Shown here piece after piece: positions 16,355-24,085 of a DNA stretch of 34,565 bases. The DNA lies in assembly GCA_002328835.1 (NCBI GenBank), contig DCWN01000040.1, forward strand, positions 52,555 to 87,119. Reading direction: 5' to 3'. Each line of letters starts with the position of its first letter. Position 1 is the first letter of the stretch. Source of the DNA: Acidobacteria bacterium UBA2161 (GTDB taxonomy: Bacteria > Acidobacteriota > Vicinamibacteria > Vicinamibacterales > UBA823). A program made the translations under genes and the position numbers. Under the pieces are notes generated by a model. That model searched no databases. It worked only from the letters and a program-made list of their open reading frames with translations, and was not told where the DNA came from.

Positions 16355-17746
16355 TCACGCCGCGCCGTCGGGATCGCTCTTGCGGCCCGGCGGCACCCCG
16401 AACGCTCGCATCTTGCGATAGAGGTTGCTGCGCTCGACGCCGAGGGCCTGTGCCGTGCGCGACATGTTGCCGCGCTGTGCCGCCAGGGCACGCAGGATGT
16501 ACTCACGTTCGAAGCGCTCGCGGGCTGCCTGCAACGGCACGACCTCGGCGGCGTCGGCGTCGAACAATCCGGAGGTCTCCACCCGCCCGCCGTGGAGAAA
16601 CGCCAGATCCTGCGCCTGGATCGTGTCGCCGCGCACCATGATCATCAGCCGCTCGAGTACGTTGCGGAGCTCTCGGACATTGCCCGGCCAGGAGTAGGCG
16701 CCGAACGCGGCGACCGCGCCGGTATCGAGCACCTTGACGCGCCGGCCGTGCTCGTGGGCGAACTCGCTCATGAAGTGCTCGGCCAGCAAGGGGATGTCGC
16801 TCTGCCGCTCCCGCAGCGGGGGCACGAAAATCGGGATGACGTTCAAACGGAAGTACAGATCTTCACGAAATCGGCCCTCCCGGATCTCCGCCGGCAGGTC
16901 CTTGTTCGTCGCCGCCAGGACGCGCACATCGACCCGGACGCTGGACGTCCCCCCCACCGGCTCGAAGACCTGTTCCTGCAAGACGCGCAGTACCTTGGCC
17001 TGCGTCTTCAGGCTCATGTCCCCGACTTCGTCGAGGAAGATCGTTCCACCATCGGCCGCGTCGAACCGCCCCTGGCGGTCGGTCACCGCGCCGGTGAACG
17101 CCCCCTTGACGTGCCCGAACAGCTCACTCTCGATCAGCTCTTCCGGAATCGCCGCGCAGTTCACCTCGACGAACGGTCCCGACCGGCGGCGGCTCAGCGC
17201 GTGCACGTTGTGCGCCACGAGTTCCTTGCCCGTGCCGTTCTCGCCGTAGATCAGCACGCGGCCGTTGGTCGGGGCCGCCATCGCGATCTGCTCGCGGAGC
17301 TGAGTCATCACGTAGCTCTCGCCCACCAGCACCAGGCGCCGATCGACGTGGGCTCTCAACGCGCGGTTCTCGGCCTCGAGGCGCTGCTGGCGCAGCGCGT
17401 TGCGGATGACCAGCACAGTCTTTTCGAGGGAGAGCGGTTTCTCCACGAAGTCGAACGCGCCCATCTTGATGGCCCGGACCGCCGATTCGATGTTCCCGTG
17501 GCCGGAAATCACCACGACCTGCGCGTCGATTCCGCGCTCGCGCAGCCTGGACAAGGTCTCCAGGCCGTCCATGCCCGGCAGCCAAACGTCGAGGATGATG
17601 ACGTCGTAGTGACGACGCGCGAGCCGCTCGAGACAGGCCTCGCCGCTGTCGACCGCATCGACCGCGTAGTCCTCATCCTCGAGCACACCGCTCAGCGCGG
17701 ACCGCACTCCCGCTTCGTCGTCGACGACCAGCACCGTCGCTCTCAT
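16355..17746 (-). CDS. NtrX-like sigma-54-dependent response regulator
   Basis: A 463-residue NtrC-family activator. The receiver domain (1–about 120) has acidic D9/D10, phosphoacceptor D53 in VIILDVWLPG and K103. The AAA+ domain (about 140–375) has Walker A GENGTGKE (168–175), the sigma-54-contacting GAFTGA loop (215–220), Walker B GGTIFLDE (233–240) and the arginine-finger region. A Fis-type helix-turn-helix ends the protein (NMSRTAQALGVERSNLYRKM). The intact GAFTGA predicts true sigma-54 activation. It lies 21 nt after the NtrY-like kinase gene, its probable partner, and converges with ftcD with a 17-nt gap. Target genes are unknown. Confidence 0.95.
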   Translation of the reverse strand: MRATVLVVDDEAGVRSALSGVLEDEDYAVDAVDSGEACLERLARRHYDVIILDVWLPGMDGLETLSRLRERGIDAQVVVISGHGNIESAVRAIKMGAFDFVEKPLSLEKTVLVIRNALRQQRLEAENRALRAHVDRRLVLVGESYVMTQLREQIAMAAPTNGRVLIYGENGTGKELVAHNVHALSRRRSGPFVEVNCAAIPEELIESELFGHVKGAFTGAVTDRQGRFDAADGGTIFLDEVGDMSLKTQAKVLRVLQEQVFEPVGGTSSVRVDVRVLAATNKDLPAEIREGRFREDLYFRLNVIPIFVPPLRERQSDIPLLAEHFMSEFAHEHGRRVKVLDTGAVAAFGAYSWPGNVRELRNVLERLMIMVRGDTIQAQDLAFLHGGRVETSGLFDADAAEVVPLQAARERFEREYILRALAAQRGNMSRTAQALGVERSNLYRKMRAFGVPPGRKSDPDGAA

Positions 17747-17753
17747 GAATGGT

Positions 17754-17766
17754 TAGCAGCCCGTGG
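17754..17766 (+). repeat. 13-bp half copy of the palindromic repeat terminus
   Basis: TAGCAGCCCGTGG here is identical to the left terminus of the element at 20082–20245. It sits in the spacer between the kinase stop and the response-regulator start. There is no matching inverted partner nearby. Confidence 0.5.
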
Positions 17767-17767
17767 G

Positions 17768-20077
17768 TCACGCACTGCACGGAAGCTCGACCGTAAAGGT
17801 CGAACCCCGATCGCCGTTGTCGCCGACTTCGATGTTGCCACCGTGCTCGACGATGATCCGCCTGACGATGGCCAGGCCGAGTCCGCTCCCCCGCTGCTTG
17901 GTCGAATAGTACGGCATGAACAGCTTGTCCCGATCCCCCGGGGGGATCCCCGGCCCGTTATCGGCGACCGTGATCCGGACGATGCCATCCGCGGCGGCGT
18001 GGGCCGTGCCCACAACGACGAGGCCGCGGTTCCCGTTGTTCACCGCGCCGCCCGTCGCCGCGCCGCGCAGCACCTCGATCGCATTGTCCACGAGATTGAT
18101 GACGACGCGTCGCAGCTGCTCGGGGTCGGCCCGCACCGCCGGCACCTGCGGCGCGAACGCCCGATCGATCCGGACGTCGTCGAAGAGCCCATCGTAGAGA
18201 CGGAGCGCGTCGTCGAGCAGCGCGTGCAGGTCGACCGGCACCGTCCGCGGCGCGGGCATCCGCGCAAACTGCGAGAACTCGTCGACGAGCGCCTTGAGCG
18301 ATTCAACCTCGCCGACGATGGTGCCGCTGCACTCTTCGACGAGCGCGCGCGCCGGCCGTGGCGCAGTCGAGAAATGCCGCCGAAGCCGCTCCGCGCAGAG
18401 CTGGATCGGTGTCAACGGGTTCCGGATCTCGTGCGCCAGCCGCCGCGCCACATCGCGCCAGGTCGCCACGCGCTGGGCCCGGATGAGCGGCGTCACGTCG
18501 TCGAAGACCATCACTGTCCCGCCACCCCCTGCGCCCGCGCGCTGGAGCGTCGTCGCGGCAACCGCCACATGGATCGCCTTGCCCTCCCGCTCGAGCGCCA
18601 CCTCCCGCGCCGACGGATCGCGGGCGGCCGGCAGCGAGTCCAGCAAGGCGCCCATCGGACGCAGGTCAGCGCGGTCGAAGACTTCGGAGGCGGGGCGGCC
18701 GACGGCGGCTTCGGTGAGGCCGAGCAGCCTCGACGCCGCCCGGTTGACCGTCCCGACCGTGCCATCGGCGTCGATCGAGACCACACCGGTGGCAATGCGT
18801 TCCAGAATCGTTTCGATGTAGCGCCGGCGTCCTTCCACCTCGACATTCTTTCGGCGCAGGTCGGCCTGGGAACGCTCGAGCTTCCGCTGGCTGACCGCGA
18901 GGCCGCCCGCCATCGAATTGAACGCCTCGACCAGCGAACCGAACTCGTCCGCCGTTTCGGGCTCGATCCGATGGTCGAGCTGTCCGGCTTCGAGCGCGCG
19001 GGCACCGTCCGACAGCAGGTGCACGGGGCGCATGATCCGCTTGGCGATGTACACGCCCATCCAGGTCGCGCTCACCAGAATCAACAGCGTGACCATGAGG
19101 AAGAACGACAGATAGACACCCTGCAGCGGGCGTTGGAGGACGCGGAGCTGACTGTAGGCCTCGTAGGCCTGAGTGATCCGGCGCGAATGATCCGCCACGT
19201 CCCCCGTCAGATGCGAACTGGCGACCACGACGCCGAGTGGCGCGCCGCCGTCCGGTCCAGGCACCAGCGCGGCCGCGCGCACGAGATCGCCGCCCGCGGC
19301 CAGCGGTTCAACGGTCCAGGACTCGGCGCTGCCCGCCAGGACGCGCGACGCTAGGCGGTCGGCCGACACCGGCGCGTCCGCCTGCGGCAGACTCGACGTG
19401 GCGACGTCGACGACGGGCACGACGTCGGCTCGCCCGTCATCGGACTCGGCCACGACCCGGTAGACCTGCACCAACTCGACTCGGCCTTCGGTGACCTCCG
19501 TCGAAATCAGATCGCGCACCGCGCCGACATCGGCCGCCGCCAGATCGACGCCGGCGAGCGACCCGGCGATCCGGTCCGCGTGCTCGCTCACCGTCACCTG
19601 CCGGTCGTGATAGTAGCCGCTGGCGACCGCGTTGGCCGAGCTCAAGACGTCGTCGACCGGCGCGCTGAACCAGCGGTCGGCGGAGTTGCGAATCAGCTCG
19701 CTCCCGACGATCAGCACCAGGACCGCCGGAATCAGCGTCAGGCCAAGCATGGCCGCCACCAGCTTGGCGCGGAAGCGGGCAAACGGCAGCGCCCGCCGCC
19801 GCTCGACGAGGAGTTTGACGACGTTCCGCGCCAGCACGAAGACCAACGCGGCCAGCATCGTCAAGTCGGCCGCCGTCACCGCGTACAGGACAGCCCCGCT
19901 GAGGAAGTCGGGAGACAGCTCGGCGGAGCGCTCGGCCAGCACGACCATCGCGGCGAGCGCGGCAAGCAGCAGCGCGATGCCGACCAGGATCAGTCGAGGG
20001 TTGTCGCGGAAGGGCGGGCGGATGGAGCCCGCATGAGCGCCAAAGGGCGGCTTCGCCGAGCGAACCGTCGGAGACAT
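17768..20077 (-). CDS. NtrY-like membrane sensor histidine kinase
   Basis: A 769-residue inner-membrane kinase. Predicted membrane helices are near residues 29–48, 63–85, 106–127 and 322–345, enclosing a periplasmic sensor region (about 130–320). A HAMP domain follows (about 345–400), then a PAS domain (about 417–530). The H-box VARRLAHEIRNPLTPIQL has phosphoacceptor H549, and the ATPase domain has INLVDNAIEV, ADNGPGIP and GSGLGLAIVRRI. This order is that of NtrY. The ATG at 20077 lies only 4 nt from the end of a palindromic repeat element, so the normal ribosome-binding region is replaced by repeat sequence and no Shine–Dalgarno is visible. It probably phosphorylates the adjacent NtrX-like regulator. 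Confidence 0.94.
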   Translation of the reverse strand: MSPTVRSAKPPFGAHAGSIRPPFRDNPRLILVGIALLLAALAAMVVLAERSAELSPDFLSGAVLYAVTAADLTMLAALVFVLARNVVKLLVERRRALPFARFRAKLVAAMLGLTLIPAVLVLIVGSELIRNSADRWFSAPVDDVLSSANAVASGYYHDRQVTVSEHADRIAGSLAGVDLAAADVGAVRDLISTEVTEGRVELVQVYRVVAESDDGRADVVPVVDVATSSLPQADAPVSADRLASRVLAGSAESWTVEPLAAGGDLVRAAALVPGPDGGAPLGVVVASSHLTGDVADHSRRITQAYEAYSQLRVLQRPLQGVYLSFFLMVTLLILVSATWMGVYIAKRIMRPVHLLSDGARALEAGQLDHRIEPETADEFGSLVEAFNSMAGGLAVSQRKLERSQADLRRKNVEVEGRRRYIETILERIATGVVSIDADGTVGTVNRAASRLLGLTEAAVGRPASEVFDRADLRPMGALLDSLPAARDPSAREVALEREGKAIHVAVAATTLQRAGAGGGGTVMVFDDVTPLIRAQRVATWRDVARRLAHEIRNPLTPIQLCAERLRRHFSTAPRPARALVEECSGTIVGEVESLKALVDEFSQFARMPAPRTVPVDLHALLDDALRLYDGLFDDVRIDRAFAPQVPAVRADPEQLRRVVINLVDNAIEVLRGAATGGAVNNGNRGLVVVGTAHAAADGIVRITVADNGPGIPPGDRDKLFMPYYSTKQRGSGLGLAIVRRIIVEHGGNIEVGDNGDRGSTFTVELPCSA

Positions 20078-20081
20078 GCTC

Positions 20082-20245
20082 TAGCAGCCCGTGGTGAAAC
20101 TCTCGCTGCATTCGGATGGCGCTGCATCCCGGCTGGCGGCGTTGCGCCTCACCAAAATATTCCCGATATTCTCGCTCGCCGCGCCTGGCCAGCCGGGCCC
20201 ATCGCCATCCTCGGTGCGACGCCAGACTTTCACCACGGACTGCTA
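20082..20245. repeat. 164-bp palindromic repeat element (REP/MITE-like)
   Basis: The 18-bp ends, TAGCAGCCCGTGGTGAAA (20082–20099) and TTTCACCACGGACTGCTA (20228–20245), are inverted copies with one mismatch. The symmetry continues inward: GGATGGCG and CCCGGCTGGC on the left reappear as reverse complements on the right. The apex is AATAT-TCCCG-ATATT at 20156–20170, at the exact centre. The whole unit can fold into one long hairpin. It encodes nothing convincing and fills most of the DUF4390–ntrY spacer. Whether it is a mobilised non-autonomous element is inference. Confidence 0.8.
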
Positions 20246-20268
20246 CGTGACGGCGGCGCAGTCTCGCG

Positions 20269-20862
20269 CTACGGGATGAACGTGAACTTCGCGCTGCCCG
20301 AAGCGGTCGCCCGACTCCACGGCCAGGCGAACCAGCCATTGTGCGGACGGGTGCGCGCGTCGACGCGAAGGTAGTACTCGGAGTTGGCCTCGAGCGGCGT
20401 CGCGCTGAAGAGCGGCAGCCGGTCGAACGTCGTCATCGTATCGCGCGCCGTCTCCTCATTGTCGACGACCTCCGAGGTGTCGACCCGACCGTCCTGCGTG
20501 CGCGACAGATGATACCGACGCGTCAGATTGTCGTACTGCACGCTCGCCGCCACGGTCGTCGACGCAACCGTGCTGTCGAACCAGAACCTGATGGCGCGTC
20601 GGAGTTCGACGTCGTACGAGAAGGTCGTGGGCAGGCCGCTGCGAATGGCGGCGCGCATCTCCTCACTGAACGCGTCGGTCAGTTCGAACGAGACGAAGAT
20701 CTGACCGTCGCGATGCAGCGGTCGGACACGCACGAGGTCGGCGGCCACCAGCGCCGGCACGAGCACGAGCAGGGCGCACAGGGTCACGCCCACGCCTCGA
20801 CCGAGGTTCGTCAGAACCCCGCGCCACGACACGCCTCGGCCGGCGGCTCCTCTCAGCAGCAT
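20269..20862 (-). CDS. DUF4390 family protein, probably exported
   Basis: A 197-residue protein. It has a basic N-terminus and a hydrophobic stretch (GVTLCALLVLVPALVAADLV, about 25–44), consistent with a signal peptide or anchor. The rest is a beta-rich domain with DGQIFVSFELTDAFSEEMR, RSGLPTTFSYDVELRRA, RYHLSRTQDGRV and EYYLRVDARTRP, which resembles DUF4390. In several bacteria such a protein precedes an NtrYX-type two-component pair, as here. Its biochemical role is unknown; an envelope partner of the kinase is a reasonable guess only. The 191-nt spacer to the kinase gene is mostly occupied by the repeat element. Confidence 0.82.
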   Translation of the reverse strand: MLLRGAAGRGVSWRGVLTNLGRGVGVTLCALLVLVPALVAADLVRVRPLHRDGQIFVSFELTDAFSEEMRAAIRSGLPTTFSYDVELRRAIRFWFDSTVASTTVAASVQYDNLTRRYHLSRTQDGRVDTSEVVDNEETARDTMTTFDRLPLFSATPLEANSEYYLRVDARTRPHNGWFAWPWSRATASGSAKFTFIP

Positions 20863-20921
20863 CGGCTCAGTGTATCAGTCGGTTCGCGCCCCCGCGTAGC
20901 GCTTTCGCCCCTCGGCATCGG

Positions 20922-21380
20922 CTAATCCTTGGTGTCTAGCAGGTCCTTCAACTCGGTCATGAACTCTCCGATGTCGCGGAAGTGGCGGTAGACCGAGGCG
21001 AAGCGCACGTAGGCGACCTTGTCGAGATTCCGCAGCTCCCGCATCACGAAGGCACCGACTTCCTGCGTGGCGATCTCCTTCTCCGGACGCTCCTGCAGCG
21101 CGGACTCGATGCGATCGGCGACGGCTTCGAGCGCGGCGACCTGCACCGGCCGCTTCTCGCACGCCTTGAGCATGCCGGCGACGACCTTCTGCCGCTCGAA
21201 CCGCTCACGACTGCCATCCTTCTTGACGACCATGTAGGGGATCTCATCGATTCGCTCGTAGCTCGTGAATCGACGCCCGCAGTCGAGACACTCTCGCCGA
21301 CGACGGATGACCTCGCCTTCCTTGCCTTCTCGCGAGTCCACCACCTTGTCGCCCAGATGACCGCAGAATGGACACTTCAC
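20922..21380 (-). CDS. nrdR: Transcriptional repressor NrdR
   Basis: A 152-residue zinc-ribbon/ATP-cone repressor of ribonucleotide reductase genes that senses ATP/dATP. The zinc cysteines are C3 and C6 (CPFC) and C31 and C34 (CLDC), with VVDSREG and RRRRECLDCGRRFTSYER between and after. The ATP-cone (about 49–139) has KKDGSRERFERQKVVAGMLKA-like and VAYVRFASVYRHF segments. The GTG start at 21380 gives the universal (M)KCPFCG N-terminus, overlaps the flippase-like gene stop by 4 nt and has GGAGAGGAGAG upstream. No nrd gene is in this window. Confidence 0.97.
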   Translation of the reverse strand: MKCPFCGHLGDKVVDSREGKEGEVIRRRRECLDCGRRFTSYERIDEIPYMVVKKDGSRERFERQKVVAGMLKACEKRPVQVAALEAVADRIESALQERPEKEIATQEVGAFVMRELRNLDKVAYVRFASVYRHFRDIGEFMTELKDLLDTKD

Positions 21381-22438
21381 GACGCGCTCTCCTCTCCTCG
21401 CCCGCGAGCCGGCATCGGCGCCGCGGTCTCCTCCTCGCTCGCGGCCCGGCGCAGCGCGCCCACGGTGATCCCTTCGGACGCCAGAAGCGCCAGGCAGACC
21501 AGCGCGACCGGCCCGTACGAGATCGCGTGCAGGACGATCGCCGCCGCCGCCGCCCGATCCGGCGGCGCGGCGAAGAATTCCGTCAACCCGAGCTGTAACG
21601 CCGCATGAAAGCCGCCGACGGCGCCTGGACTGGGCACCGCGACGCCCACCGTGAGCAGGACCAGCAGCAGAAACGACCCGGAGAACGGCACGCGCAACCC
21701 GTAGGCGAGCGCGGCGCTCCAGACGCCCAGCGCCAGCACCAGCCAGTGCGCGAGCGACAGGCCGAGCGCGGCGATCAGCGCGCCCGGCTGTCTGACGACG
21801 GAGAATCCCGCAGCGACCTTCTCGACCAGCCCGCCGGCAAAGTCGGCCACGCGCGACGGGAGGACCCTCGTGAGAGGGCCCATCAACCGGATGAGCACGA
21901 CCGGCCGGCCGGCGATCGCGAATGCCAGTCCGATCGCCAGCAGCGCGCCCACCCCGCTGACCGCGGCGCCGACCGTCACGGCGGTCAGGATGCCCTCGCC
22001 TGCCTGAGTCAGACCGGGATCGAAGAATGTCGAGGATACCGCGAACAGCAAGAGCACCGACACGAGGTCGAACAAGCGCTCGACGACGATGGTCGTGAAC
22101 GTGGCGGTCTTGCTGAAGCCTTCCCGGCGCGCGAGGAGATACGGCCGGACGACCTCGCCCGGACGAGCCGGCAACAGCGCCGAGAGACCAAACCCGATGA
22201 TCGTCGTTCTGAGTGCGTTCGTGAATCGTGCCAGCCCGAGTGGCAGCAAGAGCACCTGCCACCGCCAGGCCCGCAGCACGTGCAGGAACGCGGTCGACGC
22301 CAGGGCCAGGCCGAGCCACGCAGGATCGCCGCCGCGCATCTCGCGCCACACCACGGCCGGGTCCACCGCACGGAGGAAGAACGCCAGCAACCCCCCGGTC
22401 AGACCGACGATCGCGATGGTACGAAGATGGCGGGACAT
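21377..22438 (-). CDS. YbhN/UPF0104 (AglD2-type) integral membrane protein
   Basis: A 353-residue protein with about eight hydrophobic helices. It matches the flippase-like family related to the membrane half of MprF (lysylphosphatidylglycerol synthase TM region). Visible marks are LRAWRWQVLLLPLG, the motif GFGLSALLPARPGEVVRPYLLARR, TTIVVERLFDLVSVLLLF and VAVPSPGAVGGFHAALQ. No synthetase domain is attached. The substrate is unknown. ATG 22438 is preferred; ATG/GTG codons up to 22462 would add eight residues. It starts the minus-strand cluster and overlaps nrdR by 4 nt. Confidence 0.9.
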   Translation of the reverse strand: MSRHLRTIAIVGLTGGLLAFFLRAVDPAVVWREMRGGDPAWLGLALASTAFLHVLRAWRWQVLLLPLGLARFTNALRTTIIGFGLSALLPARPGEVVRPYLLARREGFSKTATFTTIVVERLFDLVSVLLLFAVSSTFFDPGLTQAGEGILTAVTVGAAVSGVGALLAIGLAFAIAGRPVVLIRLMGPLTRVLPSRVADFAGGLVEKVAAGFSVVRQPGALIAALGLSLAHWLVLALGVWSAALAYGLRVPFSGSFLLLVLLTVGVAVPSPGAVGGFHAALQLGLTEFFAAPPDRAAAAAIVLHAISYGPVALVCLALLASEGITVGALRRAASEEETAAPMPARGRGEESAS

Positions 22439-22492
22439 CGAGAACGGCTCGCGGGCACACACGCACCGCGGATCGGCGTGCCGACGGCAGCT

Positions 22493-22498
22493 ACTATA
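22493..22498 (-). promoter_or_regulatory. Candidate −10 box for the flippase–nrdR cluster
   Basis: On the minus strand TATAGT (five of six matches to TATAAT) lies about 55 nt upstream of the YbhN-like gene start. No good −35 is found at 16–18 nt, so the call rests on the −10 alone. The rest of 22439–22722, about 284 nt between two divergent genes, shows no further clear structure apart from the purC promoter. Confidence 0.4.
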
Positions 22499-22664
22499 CC
22501 CACCTCGCCAGATCTATGGAAGCCAGACAGTTATCGCGTCGCACCGACGCCGTGGCATGCGCCGGCGACGCACCGTGACGACGCTCGACGGGTCGGCGAT
22601 CGCTCAGCGCCGAACCGACGCGTCGGGCGGACGACCCGGGCGGCACACCGCAACATTTTCGGTC

Positions 22665-22693
22665 TTGCCGCGATGGACGATCGTCGGTAAGCT
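22665..22693 (+). promoter_or_regulatory. Candidate purC promoter
   Basis: TTGCCG (22665–22670) and TAAGCT (22688–22693) are spaced by 17 nt, 30 nt before the purC ATG. Matches to consensus are four of six and three of six, so this is plausible but weak. Confidence 0.4.
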
Positions 22694-22722
22694 TGGGCTC
22701 CTTTCAGCAGAGGTCGACACGA

Positions 22723-23652
22723 ATGTCATCCACGCCTTCAGGACCCAGCTCAACGGACGCGGTGCTGGAAACCGCGCTGCCCGGCATCGCCGTACACGGT
22801 CGCGGAAAAGTCCGCGACATGTACGACGTGGGCGAGGCGTTGCTGATGGTGACGACCGACCGGATCTCGGCGTTCGATTTCGTACTCGGCTCGGCCATTC
22901 CCGACAAGGGCAAGGTGCTGACCCAGTTGTCGGCCTTCTGGTTCGGGCAGACAGGCGACATCGTCCCGAATCATCTGATTTCCACGACGCCCGAAGACTA
23001 CCCGGACGTTCTGCGGCCGCACGCGGAGTTACTCCGGGGGCGCTCGATGCTGGTGCGCAAGACAGCGCCGGTGCTGGTCGAGTGCGTCGCCCGCGGGTAT
23101 CTCTCGGGCTCGGGCTGGAAGGACTACCAGCAGACCGGCGCCGTCTGCGGTGTGCCGCTGCCCGCCGGACTAAAGGAGTCGGACCGACTGCCCGAGCCGA
23201 TCTTCACACCGGCGACGAAAGCCGACTCGGGACACGACATCAACATCAGCGAGGCCGAGGCCGGGCGCCTAGTCGGCCAGGATCTGATCGCGACACTGCG
23301 CGACATCACGATGGCGCTCTACGCGTTCGGTGCGGCGCACGCGGAGACTCGCGGCATCATCGTCGCCGATACCAAGTTCGAGTTCGGCCTGGTGGAATCC
23401 GACGGGGCGCAGAACGTGATCCTGATCGACGAGGCCCTGACGCCGGATTCCTCACGCTTCTGGTCCAAGTCGGAGTACCGACCGGGCGGGCCACAACCCA
23501 GCTTCGACAAGCAGTTCGTCCGCGACTATCTCGAGAAGATCAGCTGGAACAAGCAGCCGCCGGTGCCCTCGCTGCCTGAGAAGGTCGTGGCCCGCACCCG
23601 CGAGAAGTACATCGAAGCCCTGCGGGCCCTGAGCGGCCGCGACCTGGGCTGA
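22723..23652 (+). CDS. purC: Phosphoribosylaminoimidazole-succinocarboxamide synthase
   Basis: A 309-residue enzyme joining CAIR and aspartate with ATP to make SAICAR in purine synthesis. Family signatures are GRGKVRDMYDVG, VTTDRISAFDFVLGSAIPDK, GSGWKDYQQTGAVCG, ESDRLPEPIFTPATKADSGH, IIVADTKFEFG and LIDEALTPDSSRFW. This is the longer (about 300-residue) form. ATG 22723 has AGAGG upstream and a sensible N-terminus; the ORF extends to 22693 without homologous content. No other pur genes are adjacent. The next gene, a small Fis-type regulator, starts 38 nt later. Confidence 0.97.
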   Translation: MSSTPSGPSSTDAVLETALPGIAVHGRGKVRDMYDVGEALLMVTTDRISAFDFVLGSAIPDKGKVLTQLSAFWFGQTGDIVPNHLISTTPEDYPDVLRPHAELLRGRSMLVRKTAPVLVECVARGYLSGSGWKDYQQTGAVCGVPLPAGLKESDRLPEPIFTPATKADSGHDINISEAEAGRLVGQDLIATLRDITMALYAFGAAHAETRGIIVADTKFEFGLVESDGAQNVILIDEALTPDSSRFWSKSEYRPGGPQPSFDKQFVRDYLEKISWNKQPPVPSLPEKVVARTREKYIEALRALSGRDLG

Positions 23653-23690
23653 GCAGCCCCGGGCCGGGGCGCGAGGGAAGAGCCTGAGAC

Positions 23691-23948
23691 GTGCGTGAAC
23701 GACTCGACCGATTGATCGGGGAGATGCTCGAGAAAGGCATCCTCTACGAAGAGGCGCGCCAGGAGTTCGAGCGCCGCTTCATCACCGGCGCGCTGGCGCG
23801 GTCAAAAGGCAGCCTGAGTCGCGCGGCGGACCTGCTCGGCATCCACCGGAACACCCTGAGCCGCAAGATCATCGCCTACCGGATCACGCGGGCGCCGCTC
23901 AAGGCTCGCGGCGCGCGTCGCCCCCGCACGCCGAAGTCGGCCGCCTGA
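23691..23948 (+). CDS. Small Fis-family helix-turn-helix protein
   Basis: An 85-residue protein starting at GTG 23691 with AGGGAAGAG upstream. The N-terminal helices (RERLDRLIGEMLEKGILYEEARQEFERRFI) resemble the dimerisation part of Fis-type regulators. Residues about 40–63 form the helix-turn-helix KGSLSRAADLLGIHRNTLSRKI, like the DNA-binding end of NtrC proteins and of Fis. A basic tail follows. It is probably a nucleoid-associated or transcription factor; targets are unknown. ATG 23724 would remove the first helix and is less likely. It lies just upstream of the groES promoter. Confidence 0.85.
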   Translation: MRERLDRLIGEMLEKGILYEEARQEFERRFITGALARSKGSLSRAADLLGIHRNTLSRKIIAYRITRAPLKARGARRPRTPKSAA

Positions 23949-23961
23949 ACCCGCGGCAGGC

Positions 23962-23990
23962 TTGACATCACCTGCCACCAGCACCATAAT
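23962..23990 (+). promoter_or_regulatory. Sigma-70 promoter of groES–groEL
   Basis: TTGACA (23962–23967) and CATAAT (23985–23990) are separated by 17 nt, eleven of twelve consensus bases. Transcription would start near 23997, giving a leader of about 89 nt before the groES ATG. This is the best promoter match in the window. Confidence 0.82.
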
Positions 23991-24016
23991 TAGCAGCTGC
24001 CCGGGCTGACTGCTAG
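23990..24016 (+). promoter_or_regulatory. CIRCE-like HrcA operator in the groES promoter
   Basis: TTAGCAGCT, nine bases, GACTGCTAG has the exact 9-9-9 layout of CIRCE (TTAGCACTC-N9-GAGTGCTAA). The left arm shares TTAGCA with consensus, and the right arm seven of nine bases. It begins at the last base of the −10 and covers the predicted start site, where HrcA operators usually lie. The inner arm positions are degenerate, so HrcA binding is inferred. No hrcA gene is in the window. Confidence 0.6.
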
Positions 24017-24026
24017 CAGTCCGTGG
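24014..24026 (+). repeat. 13-bp half copy of the palindromic repeat terminus in the groES leader
   Basis: TAGCAGTCCGTGG matches the inverted right terminus of the 20082–20245 element exactly. It overlaps the right arm of the CIRCE-like site by three bases. No second arm is seen in the leader. Confidence 0.5.
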
Positions 24027-24085
24027 CGTCCGGATCCCCGGAACGTTCTATCTCATAACTAATTCGGGAGAGTGGAGTTGAGGCC

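Noticed and set aside
16592..19354. 920-codon plus-strand open frame
   Set aside because: It is antisense to the NtrX-like and NtrY-like genes, and its composition (His/Arg/Asp-rich) is typical of a shadow frame.
20091..20279. 62-codon plus-strand ORF within the palindromic element
   Set aside because: It is simply the translation of the repeat. No ribosome-binding site, and the hairpin symmetry explains the sequence better than coding.
19437..20339. 300-codon minus-strand frame across the repeat and ntrY start
   Set aside because: It overlaps the DUF4390 gene end, the repeat and ntrY in another frame, and is Arg-rich without domains.
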